Assembly: GCA_030704615.1 (NCBI GenBank) | Contig: CM060732.1 | Location: forward strand, 45,801,053-45,865,052 | DNA length: 64,000 nt | From: Takakia lepidozioides | Lineage: Eukaryota > Streptophyta > Takakiopsida > Takakiales > Takakiaceae | Direction of reading: 5' to 3' | In this document: piece after piece, positions 33,153 to 46,352 of the stretch | Layout: every line of letters begins with the position of its first letter | How positions within the stretch are numbered: position 1 is the stretch's first letter | Program-made: the position numbers and the translations under genes | Notes under the pieces: generated by a model | Told to the model about the DNA's origin: nothing | Seen by the model: only the letters and a program-made list of their open reading frames with translations | Database searches by the model: none

Positions 33153-34837
33153 TTAGGACAAAGGCCTCTTTCAAGCATTTATAAAGTAAGAACGGATCAA
33201 CCTCGTACCACAAATTCTTCAGGCCCATGTCATTTTTCAGGCTGCTGTCTCTCAGTTAGCTTGTCTCTGTGGGTCAGACCCTGCCTCCCACTCCTTTCAG
33301 GATGATATATCCATCTGCTCCCTCCCTAGCCTACTCCCCAGCCTCTTTCCTACAATATTTTGTGGGGATTGGCAGTCAGTACATTCTTTCAATGAAGCTT
33401 GACCTTATATCTACCAGTTTGTACCTCCCTGTTTCTAATACTTCAGCCCCAGAAGACCAGTTGGGGGTCAAATTGGATTCCTGTCGTACAGGCCTTGCCC
33501 CTCTTTTCATGCCCAGATTTAGAAACTTTTACACTTGGGGGAACATGATAATATCTGTCTGAATATGACAACTTAGGCCAGGTCAATAACCTGAGGTTTT
33601 ACCCAGGTAGGGCTCTCAGACAACAATTTTTGTAGTCTTCATGAGTAGGAGACATCAAGCTGCTGCAGTCTTTCCTCTCAAATTGTGAACTGGAATTTCA
33701 CATCTACTTGGTTTGTTCATTGCTTGGTTATGTACACAACAGCTTTGGCAGGTAACCCATGAGCTGCAGTGGGGTATGGTTGCAGCTACTACCACCTCTC
33801 TTGGTATACTAGCTTAGCCTCAAACTTTATATCCTAAATTGGTATTTCCTGTCTTTCTTGGATAGCTGTTCCTTGCCAGGCAGATTGAGGATTGGAACTC
33901 ACCTAGCAGACAAGGAAAATCAAAGGTCTAAGAAAACCACCTTGGTTGTGCAAGACCCTCCCACCCTATGTACTCTAATTTAGAGTACATAAGGTTAGAA
34001 AGACACACTTCATGAGCCTGTACTGACACCCAGACTGTAGGTTATGGCAGATGGAGGGCGTTTTGAAGCATGTTACAACATGTCAGATGGGATGTTGAGG
34101 ATCTTCCACAAAACTTGGATGTCAAAGAACCAGCTGAAATGTACCAGAGTTGGGATTTGGTTATCAATGAACCAGTCCATAACAATCTCAAAGAGTGTAT
34201 AAGACCACCTCACAATCGGAATCCAATCAACCAGCTGAACTGCAGTTTGTTGCAGATCAATAACAAAACTGTCCAGACCACTCAACAACGCAATTGAGGT
34301 TTCAACTTCGAATTCACTAGTTCACTCAGTACAGCTTGTGTCTTCCTTCAGAGCTATTGAGTCATGCCTGCTTATAGGATGGGGTTCAGGGCCATCACAA
34401 CAAAGTAACTTACTTACTGTGAGCCTTAATTTTGCTGCTGTTGATCATTTTGCAATTCGGAGACAACCACTGGCCACAAAGGTGTAGGTGCAATAATGAG
34501 AAAACTATGTTTGGGCATAGCTATACAGCAGCCCTTTTTTGACAGTGGCACTAAACCAATCTCACCCACTCACCCACAAGTGACTCCACTGACAGTATCT
34601 TGCAGACCACTGACTTGGAGTAACCAAACAGATCGTACCTACCATGAAGAACACAAAGTGATCATGTTTCACTTCCTCTAAACTTTATCATTTCATTGTA
34701 CGCCAAATTATGAACAGATGTACCTGGGCAAATAATCATAACAGAAGAGCCATAGTCTTCATGAGGGTCATATCTAACCGGCTGCAGCTCTAGGAAAGCC
34801 ACCACAGTCCCCAATTCAACAACCTTACAAATGATCT
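33153..34837. other. Region between convergent CASPL5 and ATG7
   Basis: The two genes converge here, so both 3' UTRs must lie in this stretch. No further gene is recognised. Small frames at 33269-33562 and 34070-34297 lack family features. Confidence 0.4.
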
Positions 34838-37800
34838 CTAAGCATCCAAATCGTCAATTTCATCGGAGTCCTCATCCCAATCAAGAGACATGGACCTTGT
34901 TGCAGCAAGTAGCTCAGTCAGGCCCGTTAGATCTTCCAAATAGTTGGGGCGATTCAAAACTTCCAACACAAACTCCATGCCTCTCTGCCGGTACTCCGCA
35001 ACCACCTGCCCATCCCATCCAGTCCCTGATCATCTGTTGATTCACTTCCATCTGAGCAAACCCTTCCCCTCCTTTCTCTATTTGCACTTTTTCTTTATAA
35101 GCAGTGCAACCGAACAAAGCCACATTCCACCATCTGTTTCCAGTTGTTTCCAGCAGGGCTGCCCTCATGCTTTCGAGTATAAAGTCAAGCCGACAGAGGA
35201 TAATCCCTCAAATGATGCCGGGAAAATCAAAGCCTTAGTGAGAGTAGAGATGGGCGCTCAGCCCAGGCTTGAGAAAAGGGAGGGAGGCTTACAGTGGGAG
35301 AGCATGCAGTGCACTTGTCAAAGGCATGCCCCAAGACGACAAGTTGGGCAAAGTGGGCAACAAATCCCCTCACTTGATGGGGCAGTATGCCCAGTGGCTG
35401 CTCTGTGTTCTCAGTCACTGCAACTGCCTTGTCTCCTGGAGCATTCACCCTGCAATTACAAGGAAGCTAATGAGGCTAACTTTCTTGCTTGATGACGATG
35501 AAAAGCTAAATGTGTGAAGTTTTCGATTAGTGGGAGACAACATCGTGCCCTCCTAAGATGATCAATTCCCTGTCTGAAAGATAATCACTGTAGCACCTTC
35601 TCCTCTCTGTTCTTGGACGTGTGAGGGCAATTTGGCCATAACAAAGGCAGCCTGAACTCTCTTTTTCTGATGAATGCTCTGAGAAGGCTGATGCAAGGTC
35701 AAGAAACTTCCAGCTGCAACTGCCAGGGTACTGTCACGGTGGTCCCGAAGCCCACTCTGGGAAACAGAGACTTATACTAACAGACTTTATCCTTTCCTTT
35801 CACATCTATATGCCCTCTCCTTAACATCTAATATGTCAGTGCAAGGGAGAGCATTGACAAATGGGTAATTATAGACAATGGGTCGTGTAAAACATCCATT
35901 TCACAGCTCTGAACTGTATGTTGTTGTTTTTCTTCTGGTTGCTGAAACTATGCCACCGTCAATGGGTTGGCAACTCCTTGGGAGTTCAATTTGTTTGTGA
36001 AAGGTGTTAGAGCGTTATTGGTCGTCTAAGGTGGGAACTGGAGGGTTCCCCCTGCCCTTTCTTGTAGAAGGTAGGAAAGGAAACAGAGAGAACTCTCAAG
36101 CGATCTGATAGAATTGACCCAAAAGCTCCCTCACTCAAAGACACCCAGGCTCATACCCTAGAGGATGATGGAGGAGGGCCACTGCAAGCTCGACAGCCAG
36201 CGCAGCAGCGATGGGCGCCAAGCCTGGTCGTGTCACAGTGCACTGCTGATCCAGCGTCCGATTTGCGGTGGACTGCCACCCATCCACCCCACAGAAGCCT
36301 CCTTCACACACGCACTGATGAAGCATAGTCACATGTGGCATGGATAACCCAACAACTGTTTGATGAAACTCCCATCAAAGTCTTCATGCATGCACCGTGA
36401 AAGTAAGGTCTTGCATCCTGAGTGAAGGTGCCAAATGCGTGCAATTGCAAGAAGCAAAGTCGCGACTGAATATTGGCAGGGCCAAAGTAAGCAAGAAGAG
36501 AGGGAGGTGCACGTACATCCAAAGGGGCCACAACATCGTTGCAAAAATAGCAACCCAATCTATGGCTGTCTGCATTGGCACTGCTCCCTGGGCCCATGTC
36601 AGGTCCAGCACCATGCCGCATCACTAGATATGTGTCAAATCCCAATGCTGCATTTATAACCACCTGCATATTTTGTGCTTGTCAGGTTTGAGTGGGCTTC
36701 CAAAGCCAGAGTAATTTCTGTCTGGGCACAACGAAGTTTGTGAAGAAAAGCTCTGAGGCTACCCCTCTAACTCAGCATAAAACTTCAGAAACAGCCTAGA
36801 CCACTCACAGTACCTTGCTAGCATCAGCGCACAAAAGTGTGGGCAGCCACCGGCTTTCACGAGTATCCATCAAAAGGAACACAATATCATGCTCATCCAC
36901 CATTTCTTTTAACCGCCGGCAGTCCTCCAGCACCCCACTCACTTCTTCCGGACCCACGCTGTGGCCTGGCATGGGAATTGCCATCCGCACACCCACCGCG
37001 TCCTAAAAAACAAGCTATGTAGATGTAAGCTCAACGACATTCGCCTGGCCAGGACCAGAGGGAAGAAGAACAAAACTTATTACACAAGCAGGAGAAAGGA
37101 GAAAAAGTAGAAAAGAAAAGAATTCTTACATCCGCTAGGAGGCCAGGGAACCCAAGGGCCTCTGGACCAAAAGAAAGTTTAAAGGGAAAGCGATAGAGAG
37201 GGTGTGAGCAACTACCACACCAGGGAAGATACGTTTCAGACTTTCAGCTGCTGCATCAGCCTTGAACTTCCCTCCATTCAAACTATCCTCATGTGTGAAA
37301 AGTGACTGGCGAAGTGGGTTGGACATGGCCACTCGCCCGTAATCTACCAGCGTAATATGTCGCACCCCCCATGCCTTTATCCCCACCAATCAAACCACAA
37401 GACAGTATGAGATACAACTCTTTCCTTCTCACTCTCCCTCCCTCTACTTTGTAAGGAAATGCAATCTTACCAAACTTTATCGTCTGTAACAAAATACTTC
37501 CAAGCATAAATCTTGAGAAATAGATATTTAGAACCATTTTCAAATTAAGTGCTGAAAGTATCCTGTATTGTAAACAGAATGTACTGGTACGACTTTTGTT
37601 TGCTGTAGCCTCTGTATTGTAATAGAGAACATTAGTATGCTCCAGATGTTAATATTAAACCCTTGCCAGATCTCACTGAAGCAGAGTCTAAACAAGCAAA
37701 CCACCAGTGAAGGCATGCTGGGACTTGCAGCAAAGCATGAAGTGGTACCACGGCCTCCTTTCAGGAAAACATTCATAAGAGGCAGCAACAAAGCTTTGAA

Positions 37801-40800
37801 CACAGTAATGTTTGTATGTTGTAAAAAGGGGTTTGACCCTAACCATGAGACCTCTTGCCACCTGACAGCCAAGAGTGCCTGCCCCCAAAAGCAGGCACTT
37901 TGTGGTCAACAAGCCGGGCAAATCAAGTGATGGCAACAACCGCCACCTCATCAGCTTCAAGTTCAGATCCGCTGCAGATGCTGCCAACCTGCCATGTCTA
38001 GCACTTTCTTCAATCAGGAACCCACCATTGGAACCAGACTACACATAGACCAGAAAAAGCACCACACGCCCTCTCTATCCTTGCCCCCCTAGTTTGGTGG
38101 CTCAACATTGTATCAGACCCTACTAGGGGTAAACTACCGCAATATCTATGTCAGTAAAGTCTTCCGTCCCACAAGGGTACACCAGAGCAGCCAATGCTTT
38201 ACAGGGAACAGCCACGGGTGACTCCTTATCTCATCTTCACAGACAAACACCGATGCAGTACCGATCACAAACACGAGATGGCTAAAGGAGGTAGAACAGC
38301 ATGCCTGGTAGGGTCCATAGAGGACGCCAGGGAAACACTCCGTGGTCCGTTGCGACCACGTGTGTTGCGCTCCCACCCAACTGCTGCCGGTACTTCTTCT
38401 GCCCCTTTCCATTCTGCACCAAGGAAGCTGCTCTTATTCTTTGGAAATCAACAACACGCCCACATCTGCATCATATCTATAAGAGCGATCTTACTACTGC
38501 CAAAACAGACCAGAGGACAACACAACAAATCCATGCACATCCATATAGTGACATTTCCCATCCATGCATTGAATCACCGAGTAGCAACCTGGAAGAGCAG
38601 GCAACACAATGTCGAGGATTGGGCAATGCTGAAGATCCACTAGGCCTCGCTTTTCTCTATAGCACAAAACTTGCACACGTGTCAACCCCCAGCGCACGCT
38701 TGCCAATGCCAGTAAGTTACGAAGTGGCCACCCAGGGTTGGTTGCCAAGTTGCATGGATCATAGAATGCCAACAACACCTGCAACATTCCATTCATGAGA
38801 CTCAAAGACCTATGCATGCTACATGATTTCGCCCATCTGAAATAAGCCTGCACCTGGTTTTCAGAAAGAATGAAATTCTTCAGACAAAGAATTCATCAGC
38901 TCTGGCATGTCCAGACACAATTCAGACATGTAAAAAAACTGACCTTCCCACCTTCTTGTTGGGTGTTGCTCCAGTCTCGCAAAGGCCGGGCGCTCACACT
39001 GCCATCGGGTATCCAATGGAGTAAAAAAGCAGTTGCACCTGCGACAGGGCCAAAGTTTTCCCCTCTCAAAACCACTCCTTTGCATGCCTGTTCCTCACTT
39101 TACCCAATAAATCCTGTTTGAGAAACGGAAAAGGCATATTGGCCCACCCAGCTCGATGGACACCCTGCTCAGGACCACTGCCCAAACTATGATCCGCGGC
39201 CCCAATCTGAGTGAGCCTCTCCAGATACATGATGCCCTAAACATACACATCTAATAGCCTTCAGCCCTACTCACCATGGACTAACTAATGCTGCTCATCG
39301 CGAAGGAAACGGTGGCACACTTGTCCTAAGTTCTTTGAAGCAACGCAGACACAGTGGATTTTCGGAAGCGGCACACATGTGGCATGAATCAGGACCAGAA
39401 TTTCCTTCGAAGAAACGGTAAGTACCTTGTTGCACATAATTTGGTCACAAGTAAACTTCCTAGAGCTACTAGAAGAAAAGAAAAGAGAAGAAAGAAACAG
39501 GAACAGGTCAGACGTAATCAACCTAGCTGGAAGTGAGAACCCACATACATACTCAATCCTGAGATACAGGGTTTGCAGAGATACAAAGGTGTGGCTTACT
39601 TGCCCCTGTTGGCAATGCTCGCCACGCAGTGCACGCTGCCAAGACCCCTGCAGCCTGACAAACAAGAATATAAATAACTCTTTCTAAAAACTAGTTTTAC
39701 ATAGAGCAATGTTTGCTCCATGTGAAACTCATAAAAGGATAATCTGAGTCCTCGCAAACCCTTCATTCATGTAGAGATGGAGAACAAGAACTTTTGTAAC
39801 AAATAGGTGAACAACAAGGATTCACCTCGTCTTTGCTGAGGACTTCGGAGGCGGGCTGAGCTGCAGATGCTGTTGCTGGCGGCATCATCACCAGCCCAGG
39901 AAAAGCAAACCAGTAATAGAAACTCCACTTCTTCAAGTCAGCATACGAGACTAACAAGAACCTGCTTAACAGGTTGCTGTTTTCCTCAGCCCTTCCTGAG
40001 CAGATATCGTCCCAAATCTGTAGAGAACATACGCAAGTAAACCAAGGACAGATTTTTATTTTCTCAGGTTAAGGCAAACCATGGTAGGTGCGAGAAGAGA
40101 TCATCATTCAAGGGATAATCAAGATGGTCTTTGAATTAGACTTCAAGCCCCAGGTTCTGATTTGTCCAATCAAAGTGACATACTCCATTCCATATGAAAC
40201 AAAGACCACTGGTGCTAGAAATAGCAGCTATGCATTAGATAGAGTAGGCCTGGAATGCTAGGGAAACACCGAGGCTGCTCATTCATCCACCATTTCAGGC
40301 AGCTTTCTGGATTTTAATTCCCAGCAAATCCTTAAATTTGGAGCAGAAATTATGTTGCTGTTCCGCTCACACATCCTCATTAGACCATTACAATTGTGAG
40401 ACCAAAGTTTGCGAAGTATGAGACCGACCCACGCACGAGGGATGTCCCAGACAAGCTATCAAAATATAGCTGATGACTTCCAAAAGTTATTAAGTTGAAG
40501 ACTACCAATCCAAATTTTGATGATGACATCTAAGAAGGTAGCCTGGACAGAGAAAGAGAGTCGAACTCCAATCCACGACTTTCAAAACTCCATCACATAA
40601 ATAGCATTCACAAGAGCACTATATTCTACCTATTCCATTCATGCACAATATGCACACCTCTTCTGGCCACATGGATGAGAAATATTACCTGCTGAGCTGT
40701 TGCCTTCAGCAAGGACTGCCTATCAAGGGCATGGAAACTCTCGAGTGTGTTGGTATTGTGAAGAGATCCTGGAACAGGGAGCCGGTTTCGGTTGCCGGGG

Positions 40801-41416
40801 GCTTCAATTGGAGTGTCCGACACGCCACCAGGGTCAGGTGGGAGGGATTCGGGTAAAAGTTGCAAAGGTGAAGGCAGCTGTGGATGGCCACATGGTGCAA
40901 AGAAGCCTGTTTGCCTCCCCCACACATCAGTATGTCTACGTCCTTGCCATAAAGAGAGAGAGAGAGATTCTACTCATAAGACGTTGTTTGCCGTAGCCTT
41001 GTGGCCATTGACCCCGCGCCCAGTTTGAGCGGAAACAAAAGGGACAGAACCTACCTCTGTCAGGGGCTGACGTTGGTAGTAAGACTTACCTTCATATATA
41101 GAATTAATCCGGGTTTTCCAGATATCCTCTAGAAATCCCTTCACACAAGCATCAATCTGCTGTGTGTGATTTGCCCAAAAACTAGGCCTCAGGAGGGCCT
41201 GGGCTTTTGGCTCAGCCTCGAGACTTTCAAAGTTGGTAAACAGAGGCACAGGCACAATTCCCTTGATAGATTTGAAGAGAGCGTCTCTTTGGTGAGAGAA
41301 CCCCGGACGGCGTATCAGAAAATGAATACTGTCTTCAGGTTGCCCACACAACGGGCAATTGCACTCTCCCTTTCCTCTCTGCTTCTGTTTGCTGTTCAAA
41401 GGTAGGCTTCCTGCCC

Positions 41417-41451
<35 letters not shown>

Positions 41452-42226
41452 CTCCGACTGAAGCCGGCATAACTAACAGCCACTTTGCCTAACGGCTACC
41501 ATTGCTATAAAAGATATGCAGAAGTATGTTCACCTTCATTATATTGAGCACAATTCTATAGCCTCTATAAGCTTTAGGTTCACAGCTTACCACCTTTGGC
41601 TGTGTGGTCTCCCATGAGTGGCAGTTCTGTTCAAAGGTCTCCGGCTCTGTACCACTATCTAATTCCACGGCATGGATTTTGAATGCGTATTCATCCAAAT
41701 AATAGCTTTGCGCTCAATTTTGACAATCCATTTTACCAATTTCCTCCTCTGCTACGAGATCGGTAAAGAGAGAGATAGACAAAGGGTACTGTGGTGGTAA
41801 TTGGTTGTAATTGGCAGAAAAATCCGTAGCCAAAAATGGTTCAACAAAGCGAAATCATCAGAGTTAGTTCTCAAAATTATCTTAGTCAGGATGCAATGAC
41901 AAGGCGATTTGTTCAAAAATCGTACCGGAGAGGGAAACAGGATGTTCGGCCAATCGTTGTGTGTCCAGCTTGAAGGAGGCCAGACGGTGCCAGAAACCCT
42001 CGTCTGCTGCACCCTGCCATGGCGCAAATTGCAAAACAGCATCCCTCCCCGCTACTTGCACCCCCTCCCTCCCCCCGCTCTCCTTCACCGCATCATTCCC
42101 CGAATCCTGACCCGAATCCTCCACAAGAGGTGCAGTGATCCCCATGGCGCATTCCCCCAGCCCTAATCTGCCCTCGCACGCTGCTGATTCAGTCTCGGCA
42201 GCGCAGACGAGCGACCCAGTCTGCAT
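34838..42226 (-). CDS. ATG7: ATG7, E1-like ubiquitin-activating enzyme of autophagy, 14 exons
   Basis: ATG7 activates ATG8 and ATG12 and passes them to ATG3 and ATG10 in the cytosol. I read exons, from the start: 42226-41926, 40906-40689, 40017-39826, 39654-39600, 39038-38944, 38778-38589, 38413-38305, 37988-37844, 37374-37216, 37002-36814, 36663-36517, 36272-36157, 35449-35293, 35005-34838. All join in one frame of 746 residues; Arabidopsis ATG7 is about 700. Landmarks: [14 protein letters not shown] (exon 1), NTNTLESF (2), [17 protein letters not shown] (3), FYDPCNL and NPGWPLRN (6), the ATP-binding [11 protein letters not shown] (8), [11 protein letters not shown] (9), MPGH and TRESRWLP (10), [15 protein letters not shown] (11), catalytic Cys in [11 protein letters not shown] (12), the C-terminal [12 protein letters not shown] (14). 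A second Met at 42145 with a better context would give 719 residues. The intron after exon 7 has a GC donor. Intron 1 carries a LINE fragment. Confidence 0.95.
40970..41449 (-). mobile_element. LINE fragment, C-terminal end of reverse transcriptase ORF, in ATG7 intron 1
   Basis: The minus strand encodes about 140 residues including [15 protein letters not shown] and [11 protein letters not shown], the cysteine/histidine segment that ends many plant non-LTR retrotransposon proteins; the last Cys is replaced by Arg. Coding sense runs almost to the 3' end (TCTTATGAGTA) and no poly(A) follows. GA-repeat DNA lies on both sides (about 40953-40966, and a longer AG tract at 41418-41449), as expected if the element inserted into a GA microsatellite that served as target-site duplication. 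It has the same orientation as ATG7. It is the longest of three related copies in the window. Confidence 0.75.
41418..41449. repeat. (AG)n microsatellite
   Basis: Sixteen AG units in a row at the 5' edge of the LINE fragment in ATG7 intron 1. Confidence 0.9.
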
Positions 42227-43463
42227 CAAAGCGCCCCGGGACCCTCACGTATCTACTCTTCCATCTATTACTACGACTGCGTGTATTCATATATATATTG
42301 ATACGAATATAGATACTAATACATAGTTTCATATACGTACCTATCCCACGCAAACTAGGTAGGTTCGTAGCTAGGTCTGTATATGACCTACCTCTCCTGT
42401 GGTGTTTCCCTCCAAAACAAATGAAAAAATGGATATAAAGACTTTTTCAAAAAGACTATGTTCCAGATGACATTCCCCGTATCTTTCTGCAAAAGTGTTA
42501 GCCCGACAGAATTTTCATGGGAGCATATGTGGCTGTCATTCATGCAACCGTTGCTGCAGTCTTACATATTTCCAGGCATGTATAGGGTACAATACTGATA
42601 CCTACCAATTGCACTAGGTACCTTCTCATGTAGGTAAGAGGTATGTACCTGCCTAGGTATGCGTACGAGATACGTGTACGGTGCAGTCGGTTGCGTGTAC
42701 GTAATCATTGACGCACTGCCACAGTCGGGGGAAAGATCCATAGCGCTACAGGATTCCCTCACGTTAGCTAACTGGTCGGGTTAGAGCTGCAGCGGGGCGG
42801 CGGTAGTAAACGAGGAATTCAGGAAAGCAGGCAGATAGTGGGAGCAGGGTGGCGAAGTGCATGCACGAAGAGAGGAGCAGAATGTGTGCTTTTGTGGCAT
42901 TGGAGCGCTATCGCGGACGTGGCTACCACACATCCAGGCCCTCGCATCTCTTGCCTCGCCTCTAAATCCTCACCTGCCCCTGCACATCTTGTATCAATCC
43001 ATCTGCGTTTCAGTGCTCTGCACTTTCTCTTCCTGTCCGACTTTCCATTCTCCCACCCTGCCTGCAGAAGCTCGAAATTCGTTCTCACATCCACCTCCGA
43101 GTGCTGCGGGAATCGACTGAGCAGTGGGTCCAGGAGTATTGCCACAGCTTGCAAGCTGCTTTAGCCCTTCTAATTTGTTTGGTAGACTTTTGTGGACTTG
43201 CTTGAACTGTGGCACGGCGCTGAAATGTTTGGGCGGAGGTCGGAAGGGATCTCTATTGGCTTACTCCACGATTGTATACACAAAGTGTTGTTGCAACTTC
43301 AGTCGTATCTTTTTCAGCATTAATCCAGAAGTTTTACAGACAGTGCTCAATTACCTGGAGTAGCCAAGATTTCGATCAGCACATTTCGTTTCCTCGTCTC
43401 TTTCTCTGCCACCCAAATTCTGTTGGGAGTACATTTTTAGGAAGTTGGGAGGAAGTAGAGACC
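42227..43463. other. Divergent promoter region between ATG7 and PDX1
   Basis: The two genes are head to head, about 1.2 kb apart. A pyrimidine-rich patch at 43019-43066 (ctttctcttcctgtccgac and neighbours) looks like a plant Y-patch near the PDX1 transcription start. Around 42571-42690 the DNA is dense in gtac and taggta words. I see no additional gene, although the PDX1 frame is open back to 43272. Confidence 0.45.
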
Positions 43464-44399
43464 ATGGCCGGTCATGAAGTGGTGGCTTTGTATGGCAACG
43501 GATCTTACCTGGAGAGCAAGAAGGGGTCCTCGTCTTATGCTGTAAAGGTAGGACTGGCGCAAATGCTGCGAGGTGGAGTGATAATGGACGTGGTGGATGC
43601 AGAGCAAGCCAGGATTGCAGAGGAAGCAGGGGCGACAGCGGTCATGGCGCTGGAGCGTGTGCCCGCGGACATCAGGGCGGAGGGTGGTGTGGCACGAATG
43701 AGCGACCCTGGCCTCATCAAGGAGATTAAGAGGGCTGTCACCATCCCTGTTATGGCCAAGGCAAGGATTGGTCATTTTGTAGAGGCACAGATCCTGGAGG
43801 CCATTGGGGTGGACTACATCGATGAGAGCGAGGTGTTGACACCAGCAGACGATGTCAATCACATCAACAAGCATAATTTTCGTATTCCTTTTGTGTGCGG
43901 CTGCCGCAACCTGGGCGAGGCTCTCCGCCGTGTGGGGGAAGGAGCTGCCATGATCAGGACCAAAGGAGAAGCTGGGACCGGAAACGTGATAGAGGCAGTC
44001 CGACACATCAGGTCGGTGCTGGGAGAAATTCGAAGGTTGCAGTCGGTGGATGACGACGAGGTCTTTACGTTCGCCAAACAAATTTCTGCTCCTTATGAGC
44101 TTGTCAGGCAAACCAAGCAACTTGGCAGGCTGCCGGTCGTCAATTTTGCTGCTGGTGGTGTTGCAACACCAGCTGATGCAGCCCTGATGATGCAGCTCGG
44201 CTGCGATGGAGTGTTCGTTGGTTCGGGGATTTTCAAAAGTGGAGATCCTGCAAAGCGTGCTCGCGCCATAGTCCAGGCAGTCACGCATTACAACGACCCT
44301 CACATTCTGGCTGAGGTCAGTTGTGGGATTGGAGAAGCCATGGTCGGCATCAATCTCGCTGACAAGAGAGTGGAGCGGTTCGCAGCGCGATCCGAGTGA
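43464..44399 (+). CDS. PDX1: Pyridoxal 5'-phosphate synthase subunit PDX1
   Basis: PDX1 builds pyridoxal phosphate (vitamin B6) from ribose 5-phosphate, glyceraldehyde 3-phosphate and ammonia supplied by the glutaminase PDX2; it forms a cytosolic dodecamer. The frame is intronless, as plant PDX1 genes usually are. I chose the ATG in ACCATGGCC at 43464, giving 311 residues, the family length; the longer frame from 43272 has unrelated leader sequence. The (beta/alpha)8 barrel is complete: [25 protein letters not shown], the first active-site lysine K99 in [10 protein letters not shown], the second K167 in [12 protein letters not shown], the phosphate site [13 protein letters not shown] and GSGIFKS, and the usual RSE-type end. 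No defect is seen. A 332-codon frame on the opposite strand is only a shadow. Confidence 0.97.
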   Translation: MAGHEVVALYGNGSYLESKKGSSSYAVKVGLAQMLRGGVIMDVVDAEQARIAEEAGATAVMALERVPADIRAEGGVARMSDPGLIKEIKRAVTIPVMAKARIGHFVEAQILEAIGVDYIDESEVLTPADDVNHINKHNFRIPFVCGCRNLGEALRRVGEGAAMIRTKGEAGTGNVIEAVRHIRSVLGEIRRLQSVDDDEVFTFAKQISAPYELVRQTKQLGRLPVVNFAAGGVATPADAALMMQLGCDGVFVGSGIFKSGDPAKRARAIVQAVTHYNDPHILAEVSCGIGEAMVGINLADKRVERFAARSE

Positions 44400-46292
44400 A
44401 GACCTGATCACTGCAGTCGAGCTCACGAGCCGCATACAACATTTTTACTCTCTAGCAGAAAGCAGTTCCACATGGCATACAACCTACTTGGAGGTTTTAG
44501 CCAGCCTAGTATCTGCACTACATTATTTTATTCTTGTATTCTTTTATAGGCAAGCAGCCTGCCCTTTGGATACATGCAGAATTGTGGTTGGGCAAATATA
44601 TTTTTTTCTCTCTAATAATCCTCAGTTATCTATTCTTATATGTAATGACAGGGAAGGTATTTGGTGGTTCTTTTAAAGGTTCTTTGGCCTTTCCGAGCAT
44701 CTGCCCATTCCTAACTAGACTGGTAACTTCATTTTTTCATCTCCGACGATCATAGATAAGAACCACCAAATACGTGCCCTGTTATTTGGTGATACATTTG
44801 CGGAGATTGAAATAATCGGAGATGGAGGGCTTTGTGTGTTTTTTTCCATAAACCGGGGACAAGGACGGTTCTGGAAACTGTATTTGGATATTTAGCCGTA
44901 TTAAGAAATTCATATAACTGGAACTGGAGGTTATTAATGCTATGTATGAAGGATCCGGAACCACCAACTTCCTTTAACTTATGAAAGAAATCAAATAACT
45001 ACCCAACATTGGTGAACTTGAAGGATACATGTCTCACCAGTGATTTTTTTCTTAAATTTGAAAAATAGCACGAGTGGCTACACGAAATAGCTATATATTC
45101 TGTTCATCCATTGGAAATTTGGATAGAATCATCCTCCTATGTACTTTCATCCATTTATATCAACCACATTTGGCGAATTCATCCATTGTTTTTTTTCCTT
45201 GTAGAAGTTTGGCGATTTCATCCATGAAAAAATTGGGAATTTACGACAGAATATTCTATTTTAATGTCTTGAGGTCGCCAGGAAAAAAACACGGTGTCTC
45301 ACTCACCTCCGCGCTTGGGATTCTAAGCTTTTTGGTGTCATCTGTTTTGAGTCGGCCTCTGACTGTCCACTGACTCACATGTTCATGGGCAAGGTGATCA
45401 TCTCATCTCTCTCTCTTATATTTGGCCGAGCCGCCCACATGAAAGGAAAACCATTGCTGACTTTCACATTTCAACATTTAGGGAAAGTAGAACAATAGAT
45501 GTAAGAACAAAAAGTTCTTCTTGCATGGAATACAAACGCATTAGGAAGCAGAGTCTTCCCTTATCAGCCTCTATGGCACTCATTCAGAGGTTATTTTTTC
45601 CTCTTTGTATTCCTCGGTCTTTTTGGGTCACTATCTACAAAGTTTCTGAGGCTACTCTTCCAAAAAACAAAAACAAAAAAAGAAATGCATGGAATGAAAA
45701 TTCCATCTACACCTTATTCGAGTATATGTGCTAAGAATCAAAATCTTTTTTGCCGAAACAAAACCTTTTATAATAAAGTTAAACAGGGATACACTCCCCC
45801 TGTTGCCAAAATATATATACATATATATATATATAAAATCAAAATCCTTTGTGTAGTCTTAACAAACGATAAATGTTTGCACAAAAAGAAAACAGACCCC
45901 CTCAAAAAATAAATCAGAAAAAAGGAAATAAAAATGGACAGAGGAATGAATAAGTGGATGGCTTGCTGGATGGATAGTTTACATTTCATCTATAGTTCAG
46001 TTTTCATCCATAAAAGTTTCGACCAATAGTGAAGAGCAGAGTTAGGGCATGCAGGCGACCCAATAAAAGAATTTGAGAACAAGTGGTGAGGAGAAAATTG
46101 AAAACAATAATATAAATGAAAATGAGTAGCGTCAGTGTGACGCAGGGTTCAAATTCACAGGCCACCAATTCAAACTCACACACATACATATGTATATATA
46201 TATGTGTATATGTATGTATAAACGCATTATGATGGTCAAGTGTAAGTATATGTCGATGCTGGGGGTAGAGACTAGAGACAAGGGAAAGAGAC

Positions 46293-46323
<31 letters not shown>

Positions 46324-46352
46324 CGTGGGAGAGGGAGGGAGGTGCGACGGCG
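44400..46352. other. Intergenic stretch between PDX1 and the AHA1-like gene
   Basis: The first part should be the PDX1 3' UTR. Four copies of TTCATCCAT occur at 45103, 45146, 45178 and 45217, two of them inside a longer TTTGGCGAnTTCATCCAT direct repeat. An AT microsatellite lies near 45811-45836 and a second at 46188-46220. No gene is recognised. Confidence 0.4.
46296..46322. repeat. (GA)n microsatellite in the 5' leader of the AHA1-like gene
   Basis: About 13 GA units end 30 bases before the start codon. GA/CT tracts are common in plant 5' UTRs and can bind BPC/GAGA-binding factors; a regulatory role here is only inferred. Confidence 0.85.

Noticed and set aside
34944-35492. 182-codon plus-strand frame across the ATG7 3' exons
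   Set aside because: Antisense to verified ATG7 exons 13 and 14 and the intron between them.
43437-44435. 332-codon open frame antisense to PDX1
   Set aside because: Shadow frame caused by codon bias of the highly conserved PDX1 gene; no recognisable domains.
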